64,000 bases of DNA from Chinchilla lanigera (Eukaryota > Chordata > Mammalia > Rodentia > Chinchillidae), in the NCBI RefSeq assembly GCF_000276665.1, contig NW_004955480.1, positions 6,743,055 to 6,807,054 of the forward strand. Direction: 5' to 3'. The notes under the pieces are model-generated. The model was not told the origin of the DNA. It searched no databases and saw nothing but the letters and a program-made list of their open reading frames with translations. Both the position numbers and the translations under genes were made by a program. The first letter of the stretch is position 1, and each line of letters opens with the position of its first letter. Below are positions 46,356 to 56,819 of the stretch, piece by piece.

Positions 46356-46900
46356 AGGTGGTGCAGAATTGTCCCATTGATTTGGTGAATATTGGTTGTC
46401 CCCAGAGTATAAGCAGGCAAGCGCTACGGCCTCTTCCCTCTGCCATGATATTGCTAGCATTTGATGTGTTGCCATGAAATTGCAATGAATTCTGCCAGGA
46501 CCAACAGCATTTATTAGCAAGCAAGATCCCCAGCATTCATAGGTCTGGTCTTGTAATCCTGCTGCATGATACTCTTAAGAGCACCTTGTAAGAAAGGATT
46601 ACTGTGGGTAGATGTAGCAAAAGGGGTGATTAGCCAGATTTCTAGTTGGATCAGTGTATAGAATTCTCAATAAAGTAATGCAATACGGTATCATGATGAG
46701 GCCTAGGCTAGGGTGTAGAGATTAGTAAGTTTCTCAGATTCTTATACTCCTCCCAGGCTACAGTGGAGACAGACACAAGTATAATACAGCCAGACGCTTT
46801 GTGTGCTTAAGCACTGCTCATTTCAGCAATTACAAACTATTTCAAATACCCCTTATGCTGAATTAATGAGTCATATAATACAGATTAAGAATGATGTTTC

Positions 46901-47021
46901 TGGAGTTGAGACTTCCTTTTATTTTTGGTACCAGGAATTGAACTCAGGACCTTGCACTTGCCAGGCAGGCACTTGTGCTGCTGACTATATCCCTGTCCCT
47001 GAGCTTTGGAGTTGAGACTTC
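46901..47021 (-). mobile_element. ID SINE with 15-base target duplication
   Basis: TGGAGTTGAGACTTC occurs at 46901-46915 and 47007-47021. The insert reads antisense ID ('ggtaccaggaattgaactca', 'ccttgcacttgccaggcagg') with several changes at its head ('gctgactatatccctgtccc'), so it is older than the copies at 30728 and 44842. Confidence 0.95.
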
Positions 47022-47401
47022 TGATTAGGATCATTCAAATACTAATACTCCTGGGGTGTATATTCCTGACTAGGGTTCTTCAAATATTAACTAATCTACT
47101 ATTTAGACTAGCTTAAAACTAATTTAGACATGCACACACACAGCCATTACACTTCCTCTACTGATGTACTATAAAATAAATTATCAACATGATGACACAA
47201 AAAGTCTCAAAATATTTGGACCACTGTGTAATCCCCAACTCCCTTTTTGAAGTTTTAAATTTGAAAAAAGTCTAGAAACATTGTAAAAACAGGTTTATTC
47301 ATGAGTTTCTTGGTTCAAACTGTGAATCTGTTGTCAAAATAGAGGAAGGTGAGCCGGGACAGGTTGTTGCATGAAATTTGTTTCCTAGATTTTCTTTCCC
47401 T

Positions 47402-47404
<3 letters not shown>

Positions 47405-47440
<36 letters not shown>
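47405..47440. repeat. (GT)n microsatellite
   Basis: Eighteen GT units followed by a T/G-rich tail. Antisense threonine/histidine-rich frame is an artefact. Confidence 0.97.
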
Positions 47441-47441
<1 letters not shown>

Positions 47442-47985
47442 GCTTTGTTTTTTTGTTTTGGTGTTAGGTATTTGGGGGACCAGGAACAAGCTTTTAAAAA
47501 TTATGTGAGAAACACAAAATAAAATGGGAACATGCCCACGAACCACAACTGAACTCACAACGGTAGGAATAGGAAAAATAAGGACCATGGTTGCTCTACC
47601 CAGATGAATTGGCTTTGCTGTTCTAGCTGCTGTTGTTCAGGCTCTTGTCTTTGTGAGGATCCACAAGGAGAGCTTGTAGCTGTTTGTTTCTGCAAACGCA
47701 GCTTGGTCTGGGATTCCTGGGGTTAGAGTGGGTACATTCTTTTATGAACTGAGTAATTAGTCCATCCGGTTATGTTCTTAGAAAGGTGCTGGGATGGGAG
47801 AATTAACCTCAATACTTATTTACATGGCTGTTATGGGAGTTAAGAGATAAAGTTTATGAAAGTGCTTTGTAAACTATAAGGAGCCATTCATTTTCCATCA
47901 TTATTATTAGCAGTTTCTTCATAAACCCTTTCTCTGCACATTCTGGCTACTTGTGTGCATTTTATTAACATGAAATATGTGTACA
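47441..47985. other. Non-coding stretch, nothing recognised
   Basis: Mixed AT-rich DNA. A MIR-like word 'gagttaagagataaagttta' and 'cattattattagcagtttc' near 47840-47915 suggests a decayed MIR but the match is weak. Confidence 0.35.
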
Positions 47986-47989
47986 TAGA

Positions 47990-48115
47990 CCCTTACCATT
48001 CTTGAAGTTAATTGTTTAACTAATCAACAGATATATTTTGAACATCTACTAGCAGCTATGTGCTTAATGCAAGGACAAGCTACGGTCTGCAGAAACAAAA
48101 TATACACAGGTATGT
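47990..48115 (-). mobile_element. LINE-2-like 3' fragment
   Basis: 'aatcaacagatatattttga', 'acatctactagcagctatgt' and 'gcttaatgcaaggacaagct' resemble the reverse-complemented LINE-2 3' end. It directly precedes the duplicated segment. Confidence 0.45.
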
Positions 48116-48122
48116 TTTGTGA

Positions 48123-48289
48123 ACAAAGCAACATTTGCTTAAATGCTAAATTGCTATTTGGCTTAAAAAATTAGAGAAGGTAAATTCTGAAGGCCAGAGT
48201 ACTTGGAGACATTTCTCAAGGGGTTCATTTTCATTTAAAATATTTTTTTCCATTTCGCCTTCCCATTTCTTGGGAGTTGAAAGTGGACA
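48123..48289 (+). repeat. 167-base direct duplication, copy A
   Basis: The segment from ACAAAGCAACATTTGC to AGTGGACA matches 51488-51654 base for base without indels apart from 7 substitutions (about 96% identity). The flanks differ on both sides. No known repeat is recognised in it. It is on the same strand as copy B, 3.4 kb away. Confidence 0.93.
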
Positions 48290-49330
48290 TCTGGGATACA
48301 TTTGGGGCTGGTTCCATTTTCATTTTCTTGACTTTTCTCTAAGAATTTTCCATGGGCATGAGAGCAACAGGGACTTTGGTGTTTGCTTGATTTATGTCTG
48401 TTCCTTCCCTTCCCTCCAGCAATCACCTCAGGTCATTTGATTTCCTGCTCAAACAGCAATTCCTCAGGACAGAGCCTTTTGCCTTAATCTTTTACAATCA
48501 GCTTCTAGCCATTTCCCGCTCTGGTGTTTGGTGCTTGATGAATCTTTTGGTGATTTAGTGACAGCTTTCAGCCCAGTTGAAATCTCTATTTATGTCCAGA
48601 AAGAAATACTATTTAAGTTAGAGACAGGTTGGAAAATTTTCTGAATGGATACTCAGGTACCTCCATAGATCATCTGGGAAGGAAGGATGGGTGCACGGGA
48701 GTGTGTGTCGTAGTGTAGTGTTGGGAAAACAGGGCGAATCTGAGGTTCTCTCTTCCCTTTGGATTCCCATTGCTCTCTGTCATGTATGCTCCAAGACTTG
48801 TAGATCTTAAGGTTCTTACTGAGAAAAACCTAACAAGTATAAAATCAGTATAATAATTTTAAGCTTTTGTTATTCTTAAAAAAAAAAAAAAGACCAACAG
48901 CAACTCATGCTGGTAAGCAACAGGCCTTCTAGAGCACACTTCAAAGTTTATATTTTGGGAACAGATGTTTAAGACACACATCCTATCGCAATCCTCTTCT
49001 TTCCTCACCCACATGACCTGGTAGGGAATGGAGGCAATAATACCCACATCCACGTGAGCATGTTTGTCTTCACACGTCCCTAGGACATGTCTTCTTCAGC
49101 GCTTTTGGGAGCATCTGATGTTCCCCATCAATGCATGAGCCTTCAAGAAATCGGGCTTTCATACATATGGAGGCATCAGTGCGCCTCCTGGACACTCCAC
49201 TGTGGCTCAGCCATCCCAGGTCTGGAGAACAGTGATCCCACATGGCCACCAAGTCAGTCACCGAGCAGAGCACCCATCAAAGTCTGTACTCTTCTCATTG
49301 GTGTGATTATTTGTTACCTCTCACTGCTGC
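48290..49330. other. Non-coding stretch, nothing recognised
   Basis: About 1 kb with a 13-A tract near 48880 and several short overlapping frames (up to 89 codons). No repeat or exon assigned. Confidence 0.35.
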
Positions 49331-49789
49331 CAGAACTGCCAGTTCCTTTAGGGTAGGGAGCTTGTCTCCTGTACTCTGCCAAAAGAGGACCTGGCACATA
49401 GTCGACACTCAGTGGTTACCAGGTGAAGGAATTCTGAAATTACGTAGCCCCTGCCTTTTAAGCAGCAGAAAAGCATTCTCAATCAGGGAATGTGGATTTT
49501 CACCAGGTTGCTCTACTGAGCTGTAGAGAATTCAGAAGAGGTTCTAGCACCCTGACAAATGTGACTCTGAGGAGTCCCATCATCCACTGGGTCGTGAATG
49601 TAGATCCCTGGGCTGACAAGCAGAGGGTGAGTGGGGTGAGCCAGGCGATCAGAGGGCAGCAACATGGCATGAGGTGGAGATGGCGCAGAAGTGAGAATGA
49701 CACAACCTGAGAAAACGTATCAGCCTTTGGGGTGACAGGGTCAACAGTGTAAAAAAGAAAACCAAGTTATTTTATTTCTAGATTATAAC

Positions 49790-50290
49790 TTAATGCAAAC
49801 TTATTGTTCAACTGAAGCAAATGTAAGTGGAGAAGAAAGCTCGCATTAACCTCACCACTTAGCCATAAACACTGTGAACAGTTTGATGGTTTTCTTTCAG
49901 TGTTTTTCTCTGTATACTCTGTCACAGAATGTGTACCAGTTGACCCCTTGCTTTTTCTTCACTTAGTGCTATTTTAAAAAATCCTTATCTTTCACTTAGT
50001 ATCATTAAAATTCTTTGAAAAAATCATTTTAATGGCGATATGACCTTCCAGCTTGTGGTTAAATCATAAGGTCTGTTGTTGCACAATTTTTCCTGGTTTT
50101 TTCAGTTACACGTGAGTTAGTGATGAACATCTTTGTGTGTGAATTCCCGTTCTGCAGGATTGGATTATTAGGTAAATTGGAGAAGCAGAATTATGGGCCC
50201 AAAGCCTAGGAATCTTTTACAGACTTTGAAGCACGGTGCCAGAGTTCTTTTCAGAAAGGTTGTGACAATTTTCACAGAGCATCTCTGTCC
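49790..50290 (-). mobile_element. Old LINE-1 3' end
   Basis: 'cttcacttagtgctatttta', 'gttgcacaatttttcctggt', 'gatgaacatctttgtgtgtg', 'attcccgttctgcaggattg' and 'gattattaggtaaattggag' resemble the reverse complement of an old mammalian L1 end ('aatgaacatccttgtacat', 'gggtcaaagggtatg'). The further sequence with 'aaggttgtgacaattttcac' continues it. Confidence 0.6.
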
Positions 50291-51145
50291 TGAGACCCCT
50301 GCTGGAACTGAGCAGGATTTGCTAATTCTGAAGAGAATGGCCTCTGATATGGTTTGCATCAGAGTTCTCAATGCTAAATCACACTAATTTTCGATTTCTC
50401 TTGTGCTGAGTTTATCTACATTCTATTCTCCTGCAGCAATTCTAGGAATAGCTCTAGGAGGATTCCTGTGTCTCCAGAGTGCCCCGAGTGGGCAGTAAAT
50501 GGCATTCTGTCCCTGCCTGCGATGAAGCTGCCCAGATGGGGTAGTGTCCTGCCTGCTGACGGCAAGAGGAGACTGAGCGACGGATCTCACACAAGGAGAC
50601 ACATTTGGTGGCAGTAGTCCAGCCTCCCTGGGTTTGAGCTAAGCAACAGAAAACCTAGTTTGTGTTCTAGGGAGAGTGGAGTTTCCTGAGAGTAGGCTGA
50701 ACAAGACAGTGCATTTTCAATTTTCCCTTCCTTCTCCTGAAACTTCTCGTTTCTATGGTGGTGCTTGGGTTAAACGAATGATTTTAAGGTCATCTGCACC
50801 CAATTTAAAACTACTCCAGTCCTGGCAATAAATAACAAGAGACACACATAAATGCATCTGGAACATCACGTGTAAGCCCCAGGGAGACCCAACAGCGAAG
50901 GTGAAGAGGGTCTTGAGCTTAGGAGGCCAGCATGATTTGAACAGGAGGACCCACGGCAGTGCTGTCTATCAATCCCAAACAAACCTACCTTGAGTAAAGC
51001 TGGTCGGATATTTCATGTCACAGAATAAGCAAATCAGAATACAGCAATGATGCTCAACTGGACCTAAAACTGTGAAAGCTGTGTGCAACTCTTAGTTTCA
51101 AATCTGGTGTTGGGCTTTCACACTGTCCTTGATAGACTTTATCAT
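50291..51145. other. Non-coding stretch, nothing recognised
   Basis: Unique-looking DNA with frames no longer than 67 codons. No repeat or exon assigned. Confidence 0.35.
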
Positions 51146-51148
51146 CTA

Positions 51149-51474
51149 TAGTCGTTCTGGGTATCATGGGGAATGGCTCTAGGGCTTCCATGAATACTAA
51201 AGTCTGCAGACGCTGAAGCCGATTAATAAAATGGGGGTAATATTTGCATTTAATCTATACACTCATATATTTTTATCATCTCTAGATAACTTATAACCTC
51301 TAATATAATGTAAATGTAATTTAAATTGTTGTTATGTGTATTGTTTAGGGGGTAATTACAAGAAAGAAAAACGCTATACACACATGTTTACTTCAGATGC
51401 TCTTTCCCCTGAATATTATTGATTTACATTTTGCTGAATCTCCAGTGTGAAAGCCTTGGCTACTGAGGCCTGGG
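51149..51474 (+). mobile_element. MER2-type Tigger DNA transposon
   Basis: 'tagtcgttctgggtatcatg', 'gcttccatgaatactaaagt', 'tctagataacttataacctc', 'taatataatgtaaatgtaa', 'tattgtttagggggtaatta' and an ending 'ctactgaggcctggg' show the MER2 blocks in order. It is directly upstream of duplicated copy B. Confidence 0.85.
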
Positions 51475-51487
51475 TATGTTCAGATAG

Positions 51488-51654
51488 ACAAAGCAACATT
51501 TGCTTAAATGCCAAATTGCTATTTGGCTTCAAAAATTAGAGAAGGTAAATTCTGAAGGCCAGATTACTTGGAGACATATCTCAAGGGGTTCATTTTCATT
51601 TAAAATATTTTTTTCCATTTCACCTTCCCATTTCTTGAGAGTTGCAAGTGGACA
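51488..51654 (+). repeat. 167-base direct duplication, copy B
   Basis: Counterpart of 48123-48289 with 7 substitutions and no indel. It lies between a MER2 (51149-51474) and a B1 (51697-51864). The two copies share only a short, weak similarity ('ggtatgtt') just before their starts. Confidence 0.93.
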
Positions 51655-51681
51655 CTTTTGTTTTAAGTACAAGGGTTCTTT

Positions 51682-51879
51682 CTGAAGTCCCTTTCTTCTT
51701 CTTTTTTTTTTTTTTTTTTTTTGCCTTTTTGAAGCAGGGTCTCACTGTGCAGTTCAGGCTGATCTTGAGCTCACTTTGTAGCCCAGGCTGGTCTCGAACT
51801 CGCAACGATCCTCCTGGTCAGCTTCCCAAGTGTTGGGATTACAGGTGTGAGCCACTACGGCTGGCTGAAGACCCTTTCT
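51682..51879 (-). mobile_element. B1 SINE monomer with 29-base internal duplication
   Basis: CTGAAGTCCCTTTCT (51682-51696) and CTGAAGACCCTTTCT (51865-51879) are the target duplication, one base different. The insert begins with an 18-T tail complement. It contains CAGGCTGATCTTGAGCTCA at 51755 and CAGGCTGGTCTCGAACTCG at 51784, exactly 29 bases apart, the internal duplication known from B1. It is a full 7SL-derived monomer, not a B1-ID dimer. Confidence 0.92.
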
Positions 51880-51979
51880 AACACTAATATTTTCTGATTC
51901 TACAGGCAGACTTTAGTATCCAATTGGATGGATATATAAATGAAAGCATTCAGAAGGAAACCGTTTAGCAAGTTTGGTC

Positions 51980-52085
51980 ATCGCCTGTCGCGGGCAAGTT
52001 TCGGTCCCCAAGTCTCAGTTTTCTCATTGGTAAAATGGGTGCAATAGAGCCTGCTCTGCAGTGCTGACAGGACCTCTGAGTCCAA
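51980..52085 (+). mobile_element. MIR fragment
   Basis: 'cgcgggcaagtttcggtcc'-like wording followed by 'agtctcagttttctcattgg' and 'taaaatgggtgcaatagagc' matches the MIR core. Confidence 0.6.
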
Positions 52086-52394
52086 ACCCACATTTCCCTT
52101 TATCCAGTGGCCAGGTTTTGGGAATAGGCCTCTAACTCATATTTGCCCGACACATCTTTCTCTTGCCTACCCCGGCCCTGCTCCTGCCCTGACTCAGTAT
52201 GATGTGCGCTGGTCAGTTTTAGGCATAGAAGAGGGGAAAGTGCGTGCATCGCTCAGTACTTAGTGAAACTCTTGATCTTTGAAAACACTCAGTCTCATTA
52301 CGATGATTATTCTGTAACAGAGGCGTTCTTTTGTGGTCTGAAGCAAACCTTTTCCCTCTCCCCATTAGGGAACTAAAATCCACCTTGCATTGCT

Positions 52395-52530
52395 GTTCAG
52401 ACCTGACTCTAACATGCTGTGTGACCTTCGGAAATTCTTCCACCTCTCTGAACTTCTTTTTCCTGTAAAATGAGGTGGTTGGGTCAGGTGACGTTAAAGG
52501 TCCTTTCAGACTGGCAGTGTTAAGATTCCA
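52395..52530 (+). mobile_element. MIR fragment
   Basis: 'cagacctgactctaacatgc', 'tgtgtgaccttcggaaattc', 'ttccacctctctgaacttct' and 'cctgtaaaatgaggtggttg' match the MIR core. It lies about 100 bases upstream of the CpG-rich island. Confidence 0.7.
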
Positions 52531-52699
52531 TAACGACTGGGGAATAAAATCCTCAAGAGCCCGTTTCATTTCTGCATGAAGCTGGGAAAAAGCCTATTAT
52601 TTCAAATTGGCCACTTGGGGTCGCTAGCGACCTAAGAGACTGGCTGGCGAGGGCGGCAAACCTGTGCACCCACGAATGAATTCTGGGGGTGGTTTATGA

Positions 52700-52740
52700 A
52701 ATTTTTTTCTTTTTTTCCTTTTTTTTTTCTCTCCCGTTAG
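52700..52740 (+). other. Pyrimidine tract ending in TAG at the island edge
   Basis: A long T/C run (about 52700-52736) ends in CCCGTTAG at 52733-52740, a shape that could act as a splice acceptor on the plus strand. It is equally well explained as low-complexity DNA or an old poly(T) retroposon remnant, and no exon could be shown after it. Confidence 0.25.
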
Positions 52741-53706
52741 TTCCAAAATTCGCCAGAAGACTTGATCGCATCGTTAGCTCGGGACCGGCCACAAGCACGT
52801 GCTGGAGGCTGCGTTCAGCGCTGGGCCGCGGCACCCGTGCCCACCCCGAACAGAGAGAAAAAAAAAGAGAAAGAAACAATGAGGGGCGCAGCGGGCTCTC
52901 CTTTTTGACTCCAGCGCTATGGCCCTGCAGTCCCTCGCCTGGAGAAGTTAAGTCTTGCAAAGTTGAGCTGGGCAGCTTTCTAAAACCCGCCGTAAGGACG
53001 CAGCGCACCTTTGTCCCCAAGAACCCGGAGTCACCGGGCAGCCGGGAAACGTCGCCCGCGCTGCAGCCGCGGGTCTCCCGGGCAGTTTTCCCGGTGGGCT
53101 TCGCTGATTGCCACGGCAGGGGCGGGGACAGTTTGGGAGGCTCTGTAGGATTCAGGGAGGGATCACTGAACAAGAAATAAACAAAAAGGAAAGAGAAATC
53201 CAAGGGGCCCCGCGTTTCCCGCCCCGGATACCGCAGAAAGCTGCTGAACCCGGGCCGGGCGCAAGGACGCGCGCCCCGGCCGCCGCAGCGCGGCGACACC
53301 TTTCCCTAGGGACCCACACGGCCCGGGAAGCGCCTCCCTGGAGACCGAGCTCCCGTCGTCCCTGTGCAGACCGCAAATCGCTGTTAATTCTGTTTATACC
53401 TCTCCACCCCCTCCGCAGTTTTGGAAACTGCCATTGAGGAAACAGCCCGCGAGGCGTGGGGCGCGGCGCTCCGCTCCCCCGGCTGCGACGACGCCGGGAA
53501 CGGCGTGTTCTCCGCTGCGCTGCCTTGTAACAAAAGTTAAATATTTATGCACCGCAGGTGCCCTTCCACACCTTCTGCAATGCCCTTTTGTAGTCTTGCT
53601 GTCGGGGAGCAGCTCCAGAGACCTCCGGTTTGTGTTTCCTTGCAAAGGAAGGGTGGGTGTGTTTGGTGGCTTCCCCGCCCCCACGCGGAATCGCAGAGGC
53701 GGCGGC

Positions 53707-53759
53707 GGGCAGCTGGGCGGCTGGGCGGCTGGGAGCGGAGGGCAGGGCTCGGGGCTGGG
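53707..53759 (+). other. G-run cluster with quadruplex potential
   Basis: Eight runs of three or more G lie within 53 bases (53707-709, 715-717, 723-725, 731-733, 740-742, 745-747, 751-754, 757-759) with loops of 2-6 bases. It includes a tandem GGCTGGGC unit at about 53711-53731. This satisfies the standard four-run quadruplex pattern several times. Confidence 0.85.
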
Positions 53760-53890
53760 TGCGAGGCTGCTCGGAGACCCCGGGTCTCCGTGGCTTCCCT
53801 TGTTCGGGCATCCCTTTGTTCGGCAGAGCACAACTTCCAGGGACATTTGCCGAGGACGATTCCAGTGCAGGAAACATGCCCAAGTTTGAG

Positions 53891-54040
53891 GATGGTCAGG
53901 ACTGGTCTTAAATCCTAGTCGACCTACTTATTTACCTGTTAGTGTCACCTCTTACCGTCACAGTGGCCTCATCTGTAAAATGGGAATAGCAATTGTGTTT
54001 CCCGAAGGAGGTGGTTGGAAAGGTGCTGACACAAGAAATG
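53891..54040 (+). mobile_element. MIR-like fragment
   Basis: 'tcctagtcgacctacttatt', 'cagtggcctcatctgtaaaa' and 'tgggaatagcaattgtgttt' follow the MIR core, decayed. Confidence 0.5.
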
Positions 54041-54435
54041 GAAACATGAGCCATTGCAAACATGTATTAATAAAAATAAAGCTTAAAAAGTGACAGGCTT
54101 TATGAGACTTCAATAAATGCCCCTTCTTGACTGTGTTACCCGAGGTGGTGGCCGCCTGTGACCACCCAACCCTTGAAGCACGGCTACTTGGGACCAGTAA
54201 CTAACTGCCTTAAGTGGAAACTTCACACCAGGCTCCCCAGAGGTAGGTACAGCGGAAGGACTATGAAATATCTCATTAATGACTTTGCAGTATTGATTAC
54301 ATATTGAATTGATAATATGTTGCAAGTACTGGCTTCAGCACACTTTAAAAGTTAATTTTGCACATTTCTTTTTTACCTTCTTAAAAATGTGGCCTCTGGA
54401 AGAGTCACAGTCAGAAATGTGACTGGTGTTTGTGG
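54041..54435. other. Non-coding stretch, nothing recognised
   Basis: Sequence after the CpG island with a 71-codon antisense frame and no recognised repeat. AATAAA words at 54068-54080 could serve as poly(A) signals but no transcript is known. Confidence 0.35.
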
Positions 54436-54439
54436 CTTA

Positions 54440-54925
54440 CGTTGTCGTCTTACCGGACTGTGCTACCGTCCTTCCTCCCAGACCTGTCCCTGAACTCAAA
54501 TTCTAACCTGCCCTTCAAGGTCTAGTTGAAGCTTTCCCGTACTCAGGAGGTGTTTTGCTTGCCCTCTCTGCTTTCTCTGAAGCCTCCTGGAGAGTCGCCA
54601 TTGGAAGCAAATCTGTAATTTATTTCAGGGCTGAATTTAGCAGGAAAATCATGTCACATGTTTAGCTGTCTGGCACATCATAAACACACAGATACTATGA
54701 GTCATATTTTTCTTGCTCGTCCTTGGCATCTGGCTACCTAGTTAAGTACTGGTTATTTGCTCTCTTGGATCCTTATGTGGTTCGTTTTCCTTTCTTGTGT
54801 GTTATTGAACATGTGCTCTATGGGCAGGAACCACATCATCTTCTTCTCCTAGCTGGGTCCTAATCCAGTGTGCCTGGTCCCCGTGCAGTGAATTTCTCCC
54901 TAGTGACCATCATGGACAAAGGCAG
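54440..54925 (+). mobile_element. LINE-2-like segment
   Basis: 'cttcaaggtctagttgaagc', 'tgaagcctcctggagagtcg', 'tatgggcaggaaccacatca' and 'ccagtgtgcctggtccccgt' then 'gcagtgaatttctc' are close to the LINE-2 3' series ('agctcaggcgtcacctcct', 'gggcagggaccttgtct', 'tgcctggcacatagtagg'). Confidence 0.5.
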
Positions 54926-55044
54926 GGTGTATTGATTGGCATCTTGAAGTCACTCTCCGTCCTTGCCTTCATTCACAGATATTTGTATTTCCTGGGATAC
55001 TTTCTCCACCTCTTTCTCTTCATTGAGCTCTTGCTGAAAAACAA

Positions 55045-55245
55045 TCCTAGAGGTCAGCACATGAGCCATTCATTATGTGCTCACTGTGCTCTGAATAGTT
55101 CTTGAATCTTACCTGATTTAATCCTCATGACCACATTAAAAGATAAATATTGCTGTTGCTCTTACTTTACAGATGAGGAAACTGAGACATAGACAGGTTA
55201 AGGAATGTATCCAAAGTTACACAGCTAGTCACAAGGTTTGCAAGT
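55045..55245 (-). mobile_element. MIR SINE
   Basis: 'gaatcttacctgatttaatc', 'ctcatgaccacattaaaaga', 'cttactttacagatgaggaa', 'actgagacatagacaggtta' and 'caaagttacacagctagtca' are the antisense MIR order with little decay. Confidence 0.8.
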
Positions 55246-56815
55246 GTATGGGAGGTGGATGTAGGGTAAGGAAAAGACAAGGCAAGACGTGATAACAGAG
55301 TAGAGTGTTTAGAGAGGTGAAAGCAAAGAAGGGTGAAATGAGAAGGGTTAGTGTGGGAGGTCAATGTGTGGGAAATCCAGAAAGGTTTCTGCAAGATATG
55401 ACCATTAAAAGGAAAACCAAAGCATAAGCTAAGCGGGGTACAGCAAAGCTGAAGGGGAAGGAAAGAGATGAGGACTGGAGGTTTCAATCTGGGGGGTGCT
55501 TTCCAAAGAATAATGAAAACTGTTTGAGAATAAGTCGGGAGCACTGATGCAGAATGCATAGGTCATGGAAACAATGAACCTATTCAAAGGAGATTGGGTA
55601 AAGGGAAACTTAAAGGCAATCTGCAGAAAAGCTTACACAAATTATTTTCAAACAGTAAGGTTTGGCCCTGAGGCTTAACAAGGGATGTTTAAGGATCAGT
55701 AACAAGGGTGGGTCCAGTCTAAGGTTGAACAGAGAGTTATTGGACCCATGTCCTTGCAGATATATTTTCTGTGTAAAATTGTGGTGGCCTTTGTACAGGT
55801 CATGGTCCAGGGACAGTTTTTTGTGACAGTTCTTGTTATCTGGCTTGTGTGCACGGGGCATGCCTGCCTGCCTTTATTTTATTTTCATTTTTGGTTAGGG
55901 CTTTGAGGCTCGTGACTTCGTTTTGAGTCAGACAACTTTCACAGGAGAGAAGACAGGGTGTTTGGTACAGGCAAAGAGATGGGGGAACAGCATGGCCATT
56001 GGAGCATTTTTAAGTCAATTGAGTACCAAAGGTGGAAGGGAGGAATTATGGGAAATGATTGGGGATGTTTTGTTGCCCAAGGTCTCTCAATGTTGGGCCT
56101 CCCTTTGGAGATTCTCTTCTCTGCTCGCAGTCACCTTTGCCACCCTCCTTGTTCCCAGAGCCTCCTTTTCTTTCATCCTTGCGTCTTCCTGACTTGAGCA
56201 GGTCAGCATGCTCCTTTTCATCAGACAATTGGCCTGGCTTTGCTTGCTTGGGCACCTGCAGCACTGCTAGCTCCTCATGTCTATCTCAGGACCAATACTT
56301 TTCTCTACATTTTTGCATGCTACAGCATTTGTTCCTCACAGTAACTATCTGACTTCACTCAGTCCTTAGCCTGGATCTGAAACTTGTCTAGCTTTTACCT
56401 TCTTCTCACCATAATCCTATTAACTGTATGTTTCTTCTTTGCTCTTCCCTACAGACAATATCCGTATCTGACAGGGAATCTTTCTCTTTCTCTCTCACAT
56501 ATATATTTTCCAAGTTGAAAGCACACCATTTGATGAGAACTTACAGGACAGTGGGATATAACATTTATACTCAGATTTGTGTTCTAGGAGGTCAAAGATA
56601 TTTAGTCTTAGATTCTTTTATGAGTCTCTTTTATTTTTTTGTTTTTCCTATACCTAGTCTGTCTTTGAACAGCTTACACTATTTAGACATTTTTTCCTAG
56701 AGTGGGTTTTAATGTGTCTACCCATGGGGGCCAACCACTGGTTCTGGCTCTAGAGTTAAGTCCAAGTGAGAGAGCAGGAGAACAGAGTAGCCAAGTGAAT
56801 CTGAACCTCGCCTGC
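55246..56815. other. Non-coding stretch, partly LINE-2-like
   Basis: From 55280 to about 55880 purine-rich wording with repeated AAGGG/GAAATGAG segments resembles decayed antisense LINE-2, but no firm match. Frames of 130, 97 and 90 codons (55167-55559, 56059-56352, 56428-56700) show no domain. No exon is supported. Confidence 0.3.
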
Positions 56816-56819
56816 CTCT

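Larger units (their letters stand above)
52600..53890. promoter_or_regulatory. CpG-rich island, candidate promoter
   Basis: CpG dinucleotides are dense from about 52,740 to 53,830, unlike the AT-rich DNA around it. Visible sites: CACGTG E-box (52796-52801), GC box GGGGCGGGG (53119-53127), an AT-rich TTAAATATTTATG inside the island (53537-53549) and many CCGG/CGCG words. Frames of 201, 163, 151 and 150 codons on both strands overlap and lack domains, so they are treated as GC-rich chance frames. Neither strand nor transcript can be fixed from sequence. A first exon or lncRNA start is the likely meaning. Confidence 0.65.

Noticed and set aside
52694..53299. 201-codon antisense frame, longest free of N
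   Set aside because: Lies in the CpG-rich island where stop codons are rare, overlaps a 163-codon frame on the other strand, ends in a lysine run from the T tract, and shows no domain.
53394..53911. Five overlapping frames of 93-151 codons
   Set aside because: Different frames and strands cover the same GC-rich bases, which is the signature of chance frames, not of coding sequence.
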